This document shows positions 7,064 through 15,007 of a stretch of 40,367 nucleotides of DNA, piece by piece. A program made the translations under genes and the position numbers. This DNA is from Actinomycetota bacterium (GTDB taxonomy: Bacteria; Actinomycetota; Geothermincolia; Fen-727; Anoxymicrobiaceae): NCBI GenBank assembly GCA_018896525.1, contig JAHIMR010000041.1, forward strand, positions 1 to 40,367, read 5' to 3'. Every line of letters starts with the position of its first letter. Positions within the stretch are counted from its first letter, which is position 1. The notes beneath the pieces were generated by a model, which worked only from the letters and a program-made list of their open reading frames with translations, searched no databases and had not been told where the DNA came from.

Positions 7064-7846
7064 ATGACCTACGAGACACTTCTGTACGAGACCGAGGGCG
7101 AGGTGGGCACCCTCACCTACAACCGCCCAAAGATGGTGAACGCCATCAACCCGCAGATGCTGGAGGAATTGAACGACTTCTGGCAGGAGCGCCAGCGCGA
7201 CTTCGACACGCGTGTCATCATCGTTCGTGGCGCGGGCGACAAGGGGTTCTGCAGTGGGCTGGACATGAAGGCGGCGGCCGACCTGGAGGACGGTTTCTCT
7301 CCGGGCGGGCCGACCCCGGAGAGGATATACAACGCGCAGAACCGGTTCTCGAGCATCATCCGGCTGATGCGCACCTGCCCCCAGCCTGTCATCGCGGCGG
7401 TGCACGGACCCGCAATGGGCGCCGGGCTCTCGTTCGCGCTGGCTTCAGATGTGCGGCTTGCCAGCGTCGACAGCATGTTCTGCGCCCAGTACATAAACAT
7501 CGGTACCGGGGGTGCGGACATGGGGTCCAGTTATTTCCTGTGGAGAATCGTGGGGTGGGGACGGGCGGCGGAGATGTGCATGACCGGGGACAGGGTCCTT
7601 GCGGACGAGGCGTACCGCATCGGCCTTGCGAACCACCTCTACTCCAGGGAGGAACTCATGCCCGCCGCCAGGGCGATGGCAGAGAACATGGTATCCAAGA
7701 CCAGGCTGGGACTGCGGCTCACCAAGGACGCGCTTAACGCGGCGCTCAACGCCTCCAGCCTGGAGGACGCCAACCGGATGGAGGACCGCAACCAGTCGTT
7801 CTTCATCGTGGGCGGGCTCTGGCAGGCACAGCAGGAAAGCGAATGA
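7064..7846 (+). CDS. enoyl-CoA hydratase/isomerase (crotonase) family protein
   Basis: A 260-residue crotonase-fold enzyme acting on acyl-CoA thioesters. The CoA-binding and oxyanion-hole elements are visible: GFCSGLDMKAA around residue 61-71 and HGPAMGAGLSFALASD at 114-129. Aligned to rat mitochondrial hydratase, the two catalytic glutamates (Glu144, Glu164) fall on Ser123 and Tyr143. Asp152 in GGADMG sits where dienoyl-CoA isomerases keep a catalytic aspartate, so simple hydration is doubtful and isomerase chemistry is possible. ATG 7064 follows GGGAGG; an upstream in-frame TTG at 7037 has no ribosome binding site. No acyl-CoA dehydrogenase is adjacent. Confidence 0.9.
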   Translation: MTYETLLYETEGEVGTLTYNRPKMVNAINPQMLEELNDFWQERQRDFDTRVIIVRGAGDKGFCSGLDMKAAADLEDGFSPGGPTPERIYNAQNRFSSIIRLMRTCPQPVIAAVHGPAMGAGLSFALASDVRLASVDSMFCAQYINIGTGGADMGSSYFLWRIVGWGRAAEMCMTGDRVLADEAYRIGLANHLYSREELMPAARAMAENMVSKTRLGLRLTKDALNAALNASSLEDANRMEDRNQSFFIVGGLWQAQQESE

Positions 7847-7873
7847 CTCCTGCTTAGTGCATGAACAATGGGC

Positions 7874-7893
7874 AAGCGTCAACGCTTATTTTG
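7874..7893 (+). terminator. weak hairpin terminator after crotonase gene
   Basis: AAGCG TCAA CGCTT (7874-7887) is followed by ATTTTG. The 5-bp stem with a short T-run lies 28 bp after the crotonase stop and before the lipoprotein gene. Confidence 0.35.
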
Positions 7894-7953
7894 ATACCGG
7901 TTCAAGTGTATTGATGATAGAATTGTTGTAACGGCACAAGAGGAGGAATGAAA

Positions 7954-8706
7954 ATGAAAAGGGCTATTGTTACAGTTTGCATCGCGATGTTGGTGATCGG
8001 GTTTCTGTTTGTCGTGGGTTGCGGTACTCCCAGGGTCGACTTGAGCTACAACAACTCCGCCGTAACACCGGTGGTGACGTTCAACCGCTACCAGGCAATC
8101 GCCCCTATCTACAACTCCGGCGCCCCGGTGACGATAATCTACGGCGACCAGACGGCCATCGAGAAGAAGGACCCCTACGATTTCACCACCGGAGAACTGG
8201 CCGGCGAAGGCCTGGACGGTGTGCTCCAGTCGCTTTATGACAAGGGCTTCTTCGAGCTGGATGAGACGTACACCGGGGAGCCGATGGCCGGGGGCGTCAC
8301 CGAGACACTCACGGTCAAGCTGTCCGCCAGGACATTCGAGGTTTCCGTACAGGGCGGGCAGGGGCCTTCCGGCTGGGAAAAGATCGTGAGCACGGTGACC
8401 GACCTCGATACGTCCGGGTCGGAGGAGTACATCCCGAATACCATCCTGCTGTTCGCCAACGCGGAGCCCGGGGCACCAAGCGCTCCCAACGTCATGGAGT
8501 GGCCCGGCATCAGCGAGGACCTCGCACAGGCCTCCTCGGCGGAGTCCGGCGGTCGCAAGCTGGAGGGCGAAGCGGCGAACGTCGCCTGGAAGGCGATCCA
8601 GGAGTCGATGAAGAGTGATACGGAGGTTACCTGGAAGGCGAACGGCAATTTCTACACCTACGTCTACGCGGTGCCGGTCTTTCCGGGAATACCGGAGCAG
8701 GAGTAG
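7954..8706 (+). CDS. lipoprotein of unknown function
   Basis: This encodes a 250-residue lipoprotein. A basic start (MKRA), a hydrophobic stretch and the lipobox FVVGC give lipidation at Cys23. The mature part has no motif I recognise. It contains a segment predicted to be extracellular, with many acidic residues and beta-type stretches, and ends in GIPEQE. AGGAGG at 7941-7946 favours ATG 7954 (7 nt) over ATG 7948 (1 nt). A poor promoter candidate (TTGATA 7891, TGATAG 7915) lies upstream. It faces a second lipoprotein gene on the opposite strand only 10 bp away; a 6-bp hairpin at 8711-8726 spans the junction. Confidence 0.85.
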   Translation: MKRAIVTVCIAMLVIGFLFVVGCGTPRVDLSYNNSAVTPVVTFNRYQAIAPIYNSGAPVTIIYGDQTAIEKKDPYDFTTGELAGEGLDGVLQSLYDKGFFELDETYTGEPMAGGVTETLTVKLSARTFEVSVQGGQGPSGWEKIVSTVTDLDTSGSEEYIPNTILLFANAEPGAPSAPNVMEWPGISEDLAQASSAESGGRKLEGEAANVAWKAIQESMKSDTEVTWKANGNFYTYVYAVPVFPGIPEQE

Positions 8707-8716
8707 CCGCCGGGCT

Positions 8717-8974
8717 TTAGAGCCCGAGCTTGGAGTCATCCAGCTCACTATCGCTGAAGTCGTTCGGGTCCACCGAGTTCATATCGCCGTCGAGCTCCTG
8801 GATGTAATCATCGACGGACACCTCTTCTCCGCTCGACGTGTCACCGTTATCCGACTCCCCGGTCTTCGTACCTTTGTCCCCGCAGGAAACGGCAAGCAGG
8901 GCGACGACTACGAGCACCGCAAGCAGGCAGATCGTAACCAGGTACCTCTTCCTGGTGTGAATTATCTTGAACAT
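8717..8974 (-). CDS. small acidic lipoprotein
   Basis: An 85-residue lipoprotein with an N-terminal basic segment, a hydrophobic helix and the lipobox LAVSC (Cys31). The mature part is short, Ser/Gly/Asp-rich and strongly acidic (EEVSVDDYIQELDGDMNSVD). It follows the coiled-coil secreted protein gene (8991-9575) with a 16-bp gap, so the two are probably co-transcribed. No function can be assigned. It may be a membrane-anchored partner of that protein. Confidence 0.75.
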   Translation of the reverse strand: MFKIIHTRKRYLVTICLLAVLVVVALLAVSCGDKGTKTGESDNGDTSSGEEVSVDDYIQELDGDMNSVDPNDFSDSELDDSKLGL

Positions 8975-8990
8975 AAGCCGTTCCCCCTTT

Positions 8991-9575
8991 TCACGATACT
9001 GCCGGCGCCACCGCGATAGGCGGGGTAGCGGGCGAGTTCGACGAGGACCCCGACGGAGTCTGCTCCTTCAGGTCCTCCAGGTCTTTCCTGATCACGGTCT
9101 GGTAGAAGTGGCGTATGTCCAGGATGTCCTCCCGGAACACCCGCAGCAGCGAGCGTGCCTCCTGGATGGTCGCCGCGAACCGGCCGTCGCCGGGTTCGAT
9201 TTCCGCGGCTTCCTCCAGCTTCTTGATGAACGCCGCGTAGTCCGTGGCGGCCTTCTTGATCTTCAGGTCGAGCTCCCTGTAGTCGCCCCTCACCTTGGTG
9301 AGGTCGTACCCTTCCGCCTCCAGGGCGTCGGCTATCTCCTTGAGCGTCGATGACACCCTTTTGTACGTCTCGATGTGCCTGTCCTTGTTGTTGTTGAACC
9401 GTGTGATTATCAACTCTATCCTCTTCTGGACGGTATCGGCCCGCTCCTCCTGTATCTCCTCCCGCCTCTCTTTGACCTCGTCCGCCGGGCTCTGCTGGAA
9501 GGCGCCGGCGGCCACTACCGTGGTCGTGACCATAATCACCATCACCAGGATTACAGTAAGCGTGGTCCTTCTCAT
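8991..9575 (-). CDS. secreted coiled-coil protein
   Basis: A 194-residue exported protein with an N-terminal signal helix (MRRTTLTVILVMVIMVTTTV, ending near AAGA). It is followed by a long, highly charged helical region rich in Lys, Arg and Glu that looks like coiled coil (roughly residues 35-165), then a Ser/Pro-rich tail. No known domain is recognised. ATG 9575 is preferred because GGGGGAGA lies just upstream; a frame to 9593 adds six residues. It is probably the first gene of a two-gene unit with the small lipoprotein downstream. Confidence 0.8.
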   Translation of the reverse strand: MRRTTLTVILVMVIMVTTTVVAAGAFQQSPADEVKERREEIQEERADTVQKRIELIITRFNNNKDRHIETYKRVSSTLKEIADALEAEGYDLTKVRGDYRELDLKIKKAATDYAAFIKKLEEAAEIEPGDGRFAATIQEARSLLRVFREDILDIRHFYQTVIRKDLEDLKEQTPSGSSSNSPATPPIAVAPAVS

Positions 9576-9660
9576 ATCTCCCCCTTTCGTCACCGTCTAT
9601 TATCGCACAACCGAACCCCGCTTGTCGCAATTGGGAGAAGCGGACGTGCGATGTTACAAC

Positions 9661-9731
9661 GCACGGCTGGTGCCTGGCACCATTGTTGCGTTTTGCACGG
9701 CTGGTGCCTGGCACCATTGTTGCGTTTTGCA
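9661..9731 (-). repeat. 34-bp repeat, tandem pair (GGTGCC core)
   Basis: Two copies of a 34-bp unit lie at 9661-9694 and 9695-9728 with almost no differences. Each contains the palindromic core GGTGCC T GGCACC and the flank TTGTTGCGTTTTGC. On the minus strand it reads AAAACGCAACAATGGTGCC and lies just after the stop of the flavoprotein gene. The same unit is at 20083-20150 and a related one at 21962-22008. Confidence 0.85.
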
Positions 9732-9739
9732 TTTGGGGG

Positions 9740-10366
9740 TCAGGAGGTTGCCAGTTTGCGGCCGGTCTTGCGGGCCTTGGCCAGCAGGTGGTGTCTTCGG
9801 GAGATCGGGAACGCGTCCATCACCTGCCAGGCCCCCGACAGGAGTTCGACATCCTTGACGTTGGCGGACTTGAGCATCTCCTTTAGGATCTTGAAACCGG
9901 GTTGGGCGTCGCCGAACGGCAACGGGCCAAACGACGTGCCATAGCAGGTCACTACAGCCGCGCCTTTCACGGGGCCCTCGTCGGCCGCCAGGCGCGCCGT
10001 AGGTATCCTGCCGATTACCCCCGGTCCTCCCCTCCTCCTGTACAAGGGTCCCATCCGCTCCATGAATACCTTGGTTACCCCGGTCGGCCAACCGTAGTTG
10101 ATAGCGGTGCCCAGCACCAGCGCGTCGCACCTTGTGATCTTTCGCAGGACCGATGCGACGTCGTCGTCGATGGGGCACTTCCCCAGCTTCAGCTCGGGCC
10201 TCTCCCAGCAGGCCTGGCAGTTACGGCAGTACTGCATGCCCAGGTCCGCCAGGTGGATCTTCTCGGTCTTCGCTCCCGCCGAGCTTGCTCCCTCCAGCAC
10301 GGCGTCGGTCAGGAGGTCCATACTCCCGCCCTGATGATACGTACCCAGTAGAGCCAGCACCTTCAT
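9740..10366 (-). CDS. NAD(P)H-dependent flavin reductase, iron-sulfur-flavoprotein type
   Basis: A 208-residue flavodoxin-like FMN protein. The N-terminus MKVLALLGTYHQGGSMDLL fits the FMN phosphate loop. Cysteines at 47, 50, 53 and 64 (CRNCQAC...KC) followed by PIDDD match the cluster-binding pattern of iron-sulfur flavoproteins of the NADPH-dependent FMN reductase superfamily. The protein could shuttle electrons from ferredoxin or NADH. The region GTAINYGWPTGVTKVFMERM is the second flavin loop. AAGGAGGTAT precedes GTG 10369 / ATG 10366; the ATG has better spacing. It is followed by the 34-bp repeat pair and preceded, 12 bp away, by the nucleosidase-like gene on the same strand. Confidence 0.85.
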   Translation of the reverse strand: MKVLALLGTYHQGGSMDLLTDAVLEGASSAGAKTEKIHLADLGMQYCRNCQACWERPELKLGKCPIDDDVASVLRKITRCDALVLGTAINYGWPTGVTKVFMERMGPLYRRRGGPGVIGRIPTARLAADEGPVKGAAVVTCYGTSFGPLPFGDAQPGFKILKEMLKSANVKDVELLSGAWQVMDAFPISRRHHLLAKARKTGRKLATS

Positions 10367-10381
10367 CACGATACCTCCTTG

Positions 10382-11239
10382 CTACCGTCCAGGCATGTCT
10401 TCCCGGGTTTCCCCGAACTTCCTCGCGACCGAGCAGGCCACCCGTGCCGCGTTCCGGGAAGCAATCTTGAGGCCGCCTGAAAGGGATCGCATCTTCTCTA
10501 TGGCCCCCGGGTGCAGCGCGACAAACTTCGCCCTCCTTGACCAGCACGCCGCCCCGCTCTCGCCGGAGTACCGGATGACCTCCTCCAGCCCTACGATATC
10601 CAGGTCCACCGCGTCACTAACGGAGCGCACCACCAGGAAGCCGCACCGGTTCATCGACGCCACGTGGGCCACCGACGCCCCCTCCATCTCCACCGCTATG
10701 GCGCCGAACCTTCCACGCAGTTCCTCCCTGAACTCGCGGGAGAGGATTACCTGGTCGCACGATACCACCGGGCCGAACTGGATTGAGGCCCCGCCGTCCA
10801 GCGGCGACATCTCTCGCGCCACCTTTCGGGCCGCCCCGATGAGTGACGGGTCGGCTTCATACTCGCGCACGAACACCGCCTCATCTCCATGGTGGCAGGC
10901 TGCCCCGGTGTGCCTGAAGCCCTCGCCGTGTACCACTCCCAGGTCCCCCTGGTAGAGCTTCTCCGCTACCACCACGTCCCCTACCCGGAGGTCATCGACA
11001 AGCGAGCCGGCGGCCCCGAAGTTGATCAACGCCCGGGGGTGGTATCTCTCGATTGCGAGTTGTGCGGCGGCAGCCGCGGCTACCTTCCCGGTACCGTGGC
11101 GAATTACGACAACCGGGACGGACCCCAACGTCCCCATGGCCATCTCGAACTCCCCGGAGCGCTTCCTCTCTACCGGCTCCGCGAGGCATTTGACAGCCGC
11201 CTGGAACTCCTCGTTAACGGCACAGGTCAACCCTATCAA
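10382..11239 (-). CDS. MTA/SAH nucleosidase-like nucleoside phosphorylase family protein
   Basis: A 285-residue member of the PNP/UDP family. The alignment with 5'-methylthioadenosine/S-adenosylhomocysteine nucleosidase shows NEE at 9-11, the GAAG loop near 75-78, AVEMEGASVAHVA (Glu184, Glu186) and VRSVSDAVD (Asp209), matching the catalytic Glu, substrate-holding Met-Glu and catalytic Asp. A C-terminal extension of some 50-60 residues is unusual, since family members are ~230 residues. The TTG start at 11239 has only a weak GGGAG upstream. It lies 28 bp after the SCP-2 gene and 12 bp before the flavoprotein gene, so these three may form an operon. Confidence 0.82.
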   Translation of the reverse strand: MIGLTCAVNEEFQAAVKCLAEPVERKRSGEFEMAMGTLGSVPVVVIRHGTGKVAAAAAAQLAIERYHPRALINFGAAGSLVDDLRVGDVVVAEKLYQGDLGVVHGEGFRHTGAACHHGDEAVFVREYEADPSLIGAARKVAREMSPLDGGASIQFGPVVSCDQVILSREFREELRGRFGAIAVEMEGASVAHVASMNRCGFLVVRSVSDAVDLDIVGLEEVIRYSGESGAACWSRRAKFVALHPGAIEKMRSLSGGLKIASRNAARVACSVARKFGETREDMPGR

Positions 11240-11267
11240 GAACTCAACTCCCAGCGCCCGCGGGAAC

Positions 11268-11840
11268 CTACATCAAGCCGTTCAGCGACATCGCGAGCGG
11301 CATGTCCCCGGTGAGCTTCAGCTTCCCTCCCATGAAAGCCATGGCGGCCTGTTCGGTCCCTGCCATTATCTCCTGCCAGATCGGGAAATCCACTGTAATC
11401 GTCGTCGCAGGCGAGTCGGCGCCGCTAAACTTCGCCTTCACCTCGAAGTCCCCCTCCGGCCGAGTCAGGACCAGGGTGAGCTCCCCCTTGACGCTCTTTA
11501 CCGTGTCATACCGGCCGCGGTCCGCCATTTTGCCGAAGTCGGTGAACATGTCAAGGGCGTTGCCCAGGGCGCCGGATATGGCCGTCCGCCAGTTTTCCTC
11601 GGAGAGGATTACCTCGATGTCCGGGTCGTCCAGTCCGCCCTCGGTGACCTCCAACGACCTGGCGTCGGTGATTGTCAGCCCGTACGGGTTCCCGGCGATG
11701 TTGAAGACCACCTTGAAAACGGTACCGTCCATTCCCTCGGGAGACACCTCGCCGGCTTCTTTCTCGAACACCCTGGGCAGCTCCTCGGCGAAGAACACCC
11801 TGGTGTCGACATCCCCCGCTACGTCGTCAAAAATGCCCAT
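11268..11840 (-). CDS. SCP-2 sterol-transfer family protein
   Basis: A 190-residue protein with an SCP-2-like C-terminal half. The hydrophobic tunnel segment AAMAFMGGKLKLTGDMPLAM is the family's typical C-terminal signature. Such proteins bind fatty acyl or sterol-like lipids, fitting the acyl-CoA ligase encoded upstream on the same strand and the hopanoid gene at the window start. The N-terminal half (ADRGRYDTVK, LEVTEGGLDDPDIEVILS) also follows the SCP-2 layout. ATG 11840 has GGGGG at 7 nt; ATG 11846 is too close to it. The 164-bp repeat A separates it from the ligase gene. Confidence 0.82.
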   Translation of the reverse strand: MGIFDDVAGDVDTRVFFAEELPRVFEKEAGEVSPEGMDGTVFKVVFNIAGNPYGLTITDARSLEVTEGGLDDPDIEVILSEENWRTAISGALGNALDMFTDFGKMADRGRYDTVKSVKGELTLVLTRPEGDFEVKAKFSGADSPATTITVDFPIWQEIMAGTEQAAMAFMGGKLKLTGDMPLAMSLNGLM

Positions 11841-11866
11841 CGTCATACCCCCTTGTTCTATGATCT

Positions 11867-12030
11867 AGTACCCCGCTCCATAAATACACTGGCATTCGAA
11901 CCCCGCTGCATCCACACCGGCTTCGTTCCGCTCCCAAGACGTACTCCAGGAGTACGTCTCGGTCACGCGCCTTGCCGGAGCGGCGCTTCGACGCTCTCGG
12001 TGCTCAACCGTATCCATGGAACGGGGCACC
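11867..12030 (+). repeat. 164-bp structured repeat, full copy A
   Basis: The left end AGTACCCCGCTCCATAAATA and right end TATCCATGGAACGGGGCACC are imperfect inverted repeats of ~20 bp. In the centre lies a perfect 23-bp palindrome around 11938-11960 (AGACGTACTCC A GGAGTACGTCT), enclosed by an outer stem CCGCTCC/GGAGCGG. Copy B (16601-16764) has the same length and is inverted. Copies C and D are shortened. No protein is encoded. It has the form of a MITE or extragenic palindrome family. Confidence 0.88.
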
Positions 12031-12092
12031 TCGGGCTCCTACCCGCAGTTGATATTATCCCTCCGTATGCCGGCCCGCAACCTCGAGCACCA

Positions 12093-13736
12093 CTACTCCA
12101 GGACGCCTATCTCGTCCGCGAAGCGCGTGCGCAAATCCTTCTTCATTATCTTGAGGGTCATGCCGTACGGCATCTCCTCGATGGGAATGATACGGACCAT
12201 CCGCGGAGCTCTGTAGCTGGCTATGTTCTCCCGGCACCAGTCCGCCAACTCCTCCTCGGTAAGTTCACTCCCCTCCTTCAAGCAGACAACCGCCAGCGGC
12301 ACGTGCCCCATCTTGCGGTGGGGTATCCCGATGACCGCAACCTCCTGAACGTCGGGGTGGTAAAGTATCTCCTCCTCGACCTCGACGCTGAACACGGAGT
12401 AACCGCCGCACTTTATCACGTCCTTCACCCGGTCCACGAAGAACACCCTGCCCAACCGGTCCATTCGGACCATGTCCCCGGTGCGGAGCCAGCCGTTCAC
12501 CAGGGCATTCTCCGTCGCCTCGGGGTTGTTCCAGTACCCGGGGGTGACCCCGGGTCCTTTCACCCAGAGTTCACCCGGCTCGCCGCGCTTCAACCTGACC
12601 CCGTTATCGTCGGCGACCTTGGCGCGAATCGGGGGCATCGGGATTCCAATGCATCCCGGCGGCCACTCCAACCAGCTGAAGGCAGGTTTAAGCGTCGCCA
12701 ACCCTGTGAGCTCCACCATCCCGTAGGCCTCGGCGAACAGCGGCCTGCGCTTGCGGATGAGGCCCGGCCGGGCCGCCAGGTTCCTTATCCTCTCTATGTG
12801 GTCGGGGGGCATGGCGTCGGCGGATGAGCCGATCAGGCGCAGCGAGGACAGGTCATACTTCTCCGGGTTCGACGCCAGCATGAACGCGTACATCGCCGGC
12901 ACCCCGACGAACAGGGTCGCCTTTTGCTCCTCGATCAACTCCAGGCATTTGACCGGATCGAAGTGTCTCATGACATAGCCGCTGACCCCAGCGCACGCCG
13001 CCATGACGCAGATCGCAAAACCGAAGACGTGTGCTATGGGCAGCGCGAATATCCCGATATCCTTCTTGCTCATGGGGAGAATCACCGACGCCTTCCTCTG
13101 CGCGCCGACAAGCCCCCTGCTGGTCACCATTGCACCCTTGGGAAAGCCGGTGGTCCCCGAGGTATAGAAGATGCCCACCACGTCGTCGGGGTCCATCTTC
13201 TCGGCGATGAACTCGTCGGTTGTGCCCTCGAGAAGGAGGTCCAGGGACTCGAACCCGTCAGGCGCCTTCCCGGAGACCCCGGCCATGACCCACTTCCGGA
13301 CCGTGGGAAGCAGTGACGTGTCCTGGATGTTCGAGTTGAAGACCTCAGGATCGGTGATGAGCACCTTCGCTCCAGAGTCCTCCACGATGTGCTTGATCTC
13401 CCTGCCCCGCAGCATATAGTTCATAGGGACCGCGATGGCCCCCAACTGCATCGTGGCCATTATGGCGGTGAGGGCCTCGATGCCGTTTCCCGGGATTATG
13501 GCGACCCTGTCCCCCTTCTTCACCCCAAGCTTGTCGCGCAGCACGTTGGCGAAGCGGTTTGAGAATCGCACCCACTCCCCGTAGCTGAAGTACGTCCCGT
13601 GGCCCCTGTATATCTCGTAGGGAAGCTGTTCCTCCACCGTGAAACCGGAGGAGTCACCGTATATCTCGGCCAGCAGTTCCATGTGGTCGGCCATTGTCAC
13701 GTTCCGCCGTAGAGACATCCGCAGTTTCTCGAACAT
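12093..13736 (-). CDS. AMP-dependent acyl-CoA synthetase
   Basis: A 547-residue ANL-superfamily ligase that activates a carboxylic acid to acyl-AMP and then acyl-CoA. The P-loop YTSGTTGFPKG is at 191-201. Other core elements are AEAYGMVELTG, GWLRTGDMVRMD, DRVKDVIKCGGYSV and the C-terminal lysine region MTLKIMKKDLR, so all motifs are present. The length is typical of fatty-acid or aryl-CoA ligases; chain preference cannot be read by eye. The ATG at 13736 follows a GGGGGAAAGGG stretch. Downstream on the same strand, beyond repeat A, are the SCP-2, nucleosidase and flavoprotein genes. Divergent to it is the nitronate-monooxygenase-like gene. Confidence 0.93.
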   Translation of the reverse strand: MFEKLRMSLRRNVTMADHMELLAEIYGDSSGFTVEEQLPYEIYRGHGTYFSYGEWVRFSNRFANVLRDKLGVKKGDRVAIIPGNGIEALTAIMATMQLGAIAVPMNYMLRGREIKHIVEDSGAKVLITDPEVFNSNIQDTSLLPTVRKWVMAGVSGKAPDGFESLDLLLEGTTDEFIAEKMDPDDVVGIFYTSGTTGFPKGAMVTSRGLVGAQRKASVILPMSKKDIGIFALPIAHVFGFAICVMAACAGVSGYVMRHFDPVKCLELIEEQKATLFVGVPAMYAFMLASNPEKYDLSSLRLIGSSADAMPPDHIERIRNLAARPGLIRKRRPLFAEAYGMVELTGLATLKPAFSWLEWPPGCIGIPMPPIRAKVADDNGVRLKRGEPGELWVKGPGVTPGYWNNPEATENALVNGWLRTGDMVRMDRLGRVFFVDRVKDVIKCGGYSVFSVEVEEEILYHPDVQEVAVIGIPHRKMGHVPLAVVCLKEGSELTEEELADWCRENIASYRAPRMVRIIPIEEMPYGMTLKIMKKDLRTRFADEIGVLE

Positions 13737-13931
13737 AGCACGCCCTTTCCCCCGGGTCCTGAAGGTGGCGGCCCACCTGGCGGCACGGCCTCTAGAGACT
13801 ATTATATGACTACCTGTAGAAACGCAACGGGCGGTGATGAGTGACGCTTAATGGCCCGGCCGAAAGTGATATAGTAACTCTCACTCGAAAGCGGCATAGG
13901 GCACGCAGGACTAACGTGGAGGTGGCTTCAG

Positions 13932-14993
13932 TTGATAGAAACAGAGCTTTGCGAAACACTTGGCATGAAGTATCCCATCATGCAGGCGGCGATGGGGCCC
14001 TACGACACGATGGACCTCGCCATCGCGGTGACCAACGCGGGCGGGTTCGGGAACGTCAGCCATCCCGCCCCTTCCGAGGAGATGATGGCGGACCTCCTGG
14101 CGGGCCGGAACCTCCAGGCGGTCTTCGACAACGTCAAGGAGAAGATGGGCGACGCGCTCAGCAAGGTGAAGAAAGAGGCCGACGGGCACTTCGGCCTTAA
14201 CCTGAGAGTCGCCCCCGAGCAGCCTGAGGTCCCGGGGCTACTCGACATGATAATAGAGATGAGGGAGAGCGACCCCGAGCTGAAGGACAAGTTAGTCCTG
14301 ATAATAACCTCGGCTGGCGACCCCGCCCAGCCCCACCTGCAGAAGATAAAGCAGGCGGGAATGACCTGGTTCCACAACGTCCCCTCCGTCTACCACGCCA
14401 GGAAGGCGGAACAGGCGGGAGTCGACGGGCTGATCGCCACCGGCTACGAGGCGGGCGGCCACGTCACGTTCTTCCCGGTCCACACCATGGTCCTGGTGCC
14501 GGAGGTGGTGAAGGCTGTGAACGTCCCGGTGGTGGGCGGGGGCGGCATCTGTGACGGGAAGGGCCTGGTGGCGGCCCTGGCCTTCGGCACCGTAGGTATA
14601 TACATGGGCACCCGGTTCATCGCCACCCAGGAGTCCGAGTTCAGCCGGAAGTCGAAGGAGACCATCATCACCGGCGCGGAGCGCTTCGGCAAGGAGAACG
14701 CCACCCTGGTTACCCAGGGGTTCTTCGGGCCGCTGAGGCACATGCGCAATAAGTTCTCCGAGGAGTTGGCCCGCCTCAAGGACGGCGGAGCTTCCGAGGT
14801 CGAGATGCTCAAGTTCGAGATAAAGGGAAGCCAGCTCGCCTTCGGCCCCACCGAGGACATTGAGAACGGGGCGCTGTGGTGCGGCCAGGTCGCCATACGC
14901 CTGGACGACATCCCCACCGCGGCCGAGGTTATCGAGGGAATCATGAGCGAGGCCGAGGAGACCCTCAAGGAGCTTTCCGACAGTTACCTGTGA
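13932..14993 (+). CDS. nitronate monooxygenase / enoyl-reductase-like FMN TIM-barrel protein
   Basis: A 353-residue FMN-dependent TIM-barrel enzyme of the 2-nitropropane dioxygenase family. The N-terminus MKYPIMQAAMGP matches the FMN-binding start. EAGGHV at 173-178 contains the catalytic-position histidine. VGGGGICDGKG at 201-211 and YMGTRFIATQES form the phosphate-binding loops. Members oxidise nitronates or act as enoyl reductases in lipid pathways, and sequence alone does not decide which. The TTG start at 13932 follows GGAGGTGG. It is divergent from the acyl-CoA ligase. A perfect 19-bp hairpin follows at 15008-15050. Confidence 0.9.
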   Translation: MIETELCETLGMKYPIMQAAMGPYDTMDLAIAVTNAGGFGNVSHPAPSEEMMADLLAGRNLQAVFDNVKEKMGDALSKVKKEADGHFGLNLRVAPEQPEVPGLLDMIIEMRESDPELKDKLVLIITSAGDPAQPHLQKIKQAGMTWFHNVPSVYHARKAEQAGVDGLIATGYEAGGHVTFFPVHTMVLVPEVVKAVNVPVVGGGGICDGKGLVAALAFGTVGIYMGTRFIATQESEFSRKSKETIITGAERFGKENATLVTQGFFGPLRHMRNKFSEELARLKDGGASEVEMLKFEIKGSQLAFGPTEDIENGALWCGQVAIRLDDIPTAAEVIEGIMSEAEETLKELSDSYL

Positions 14994-15007
14994 TGCCCCC
15001 GGCTGTA

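Noticed and set aside
9661-9731. CRISPR or insertion-sequence ends
   Set aside because: It is a direct tandem duplication without spacers, and no transposase lies near; it recurs as the same pair at 20083.
11022-12827. A 601-codon open frame on the plus strand
   Set aside because: It runs antisense to the acyl-CoA synthetase, SCP-2 and repeat A, has no recognisable motif, and its composition is what GC-rich codon bias gives on the opposite strand.
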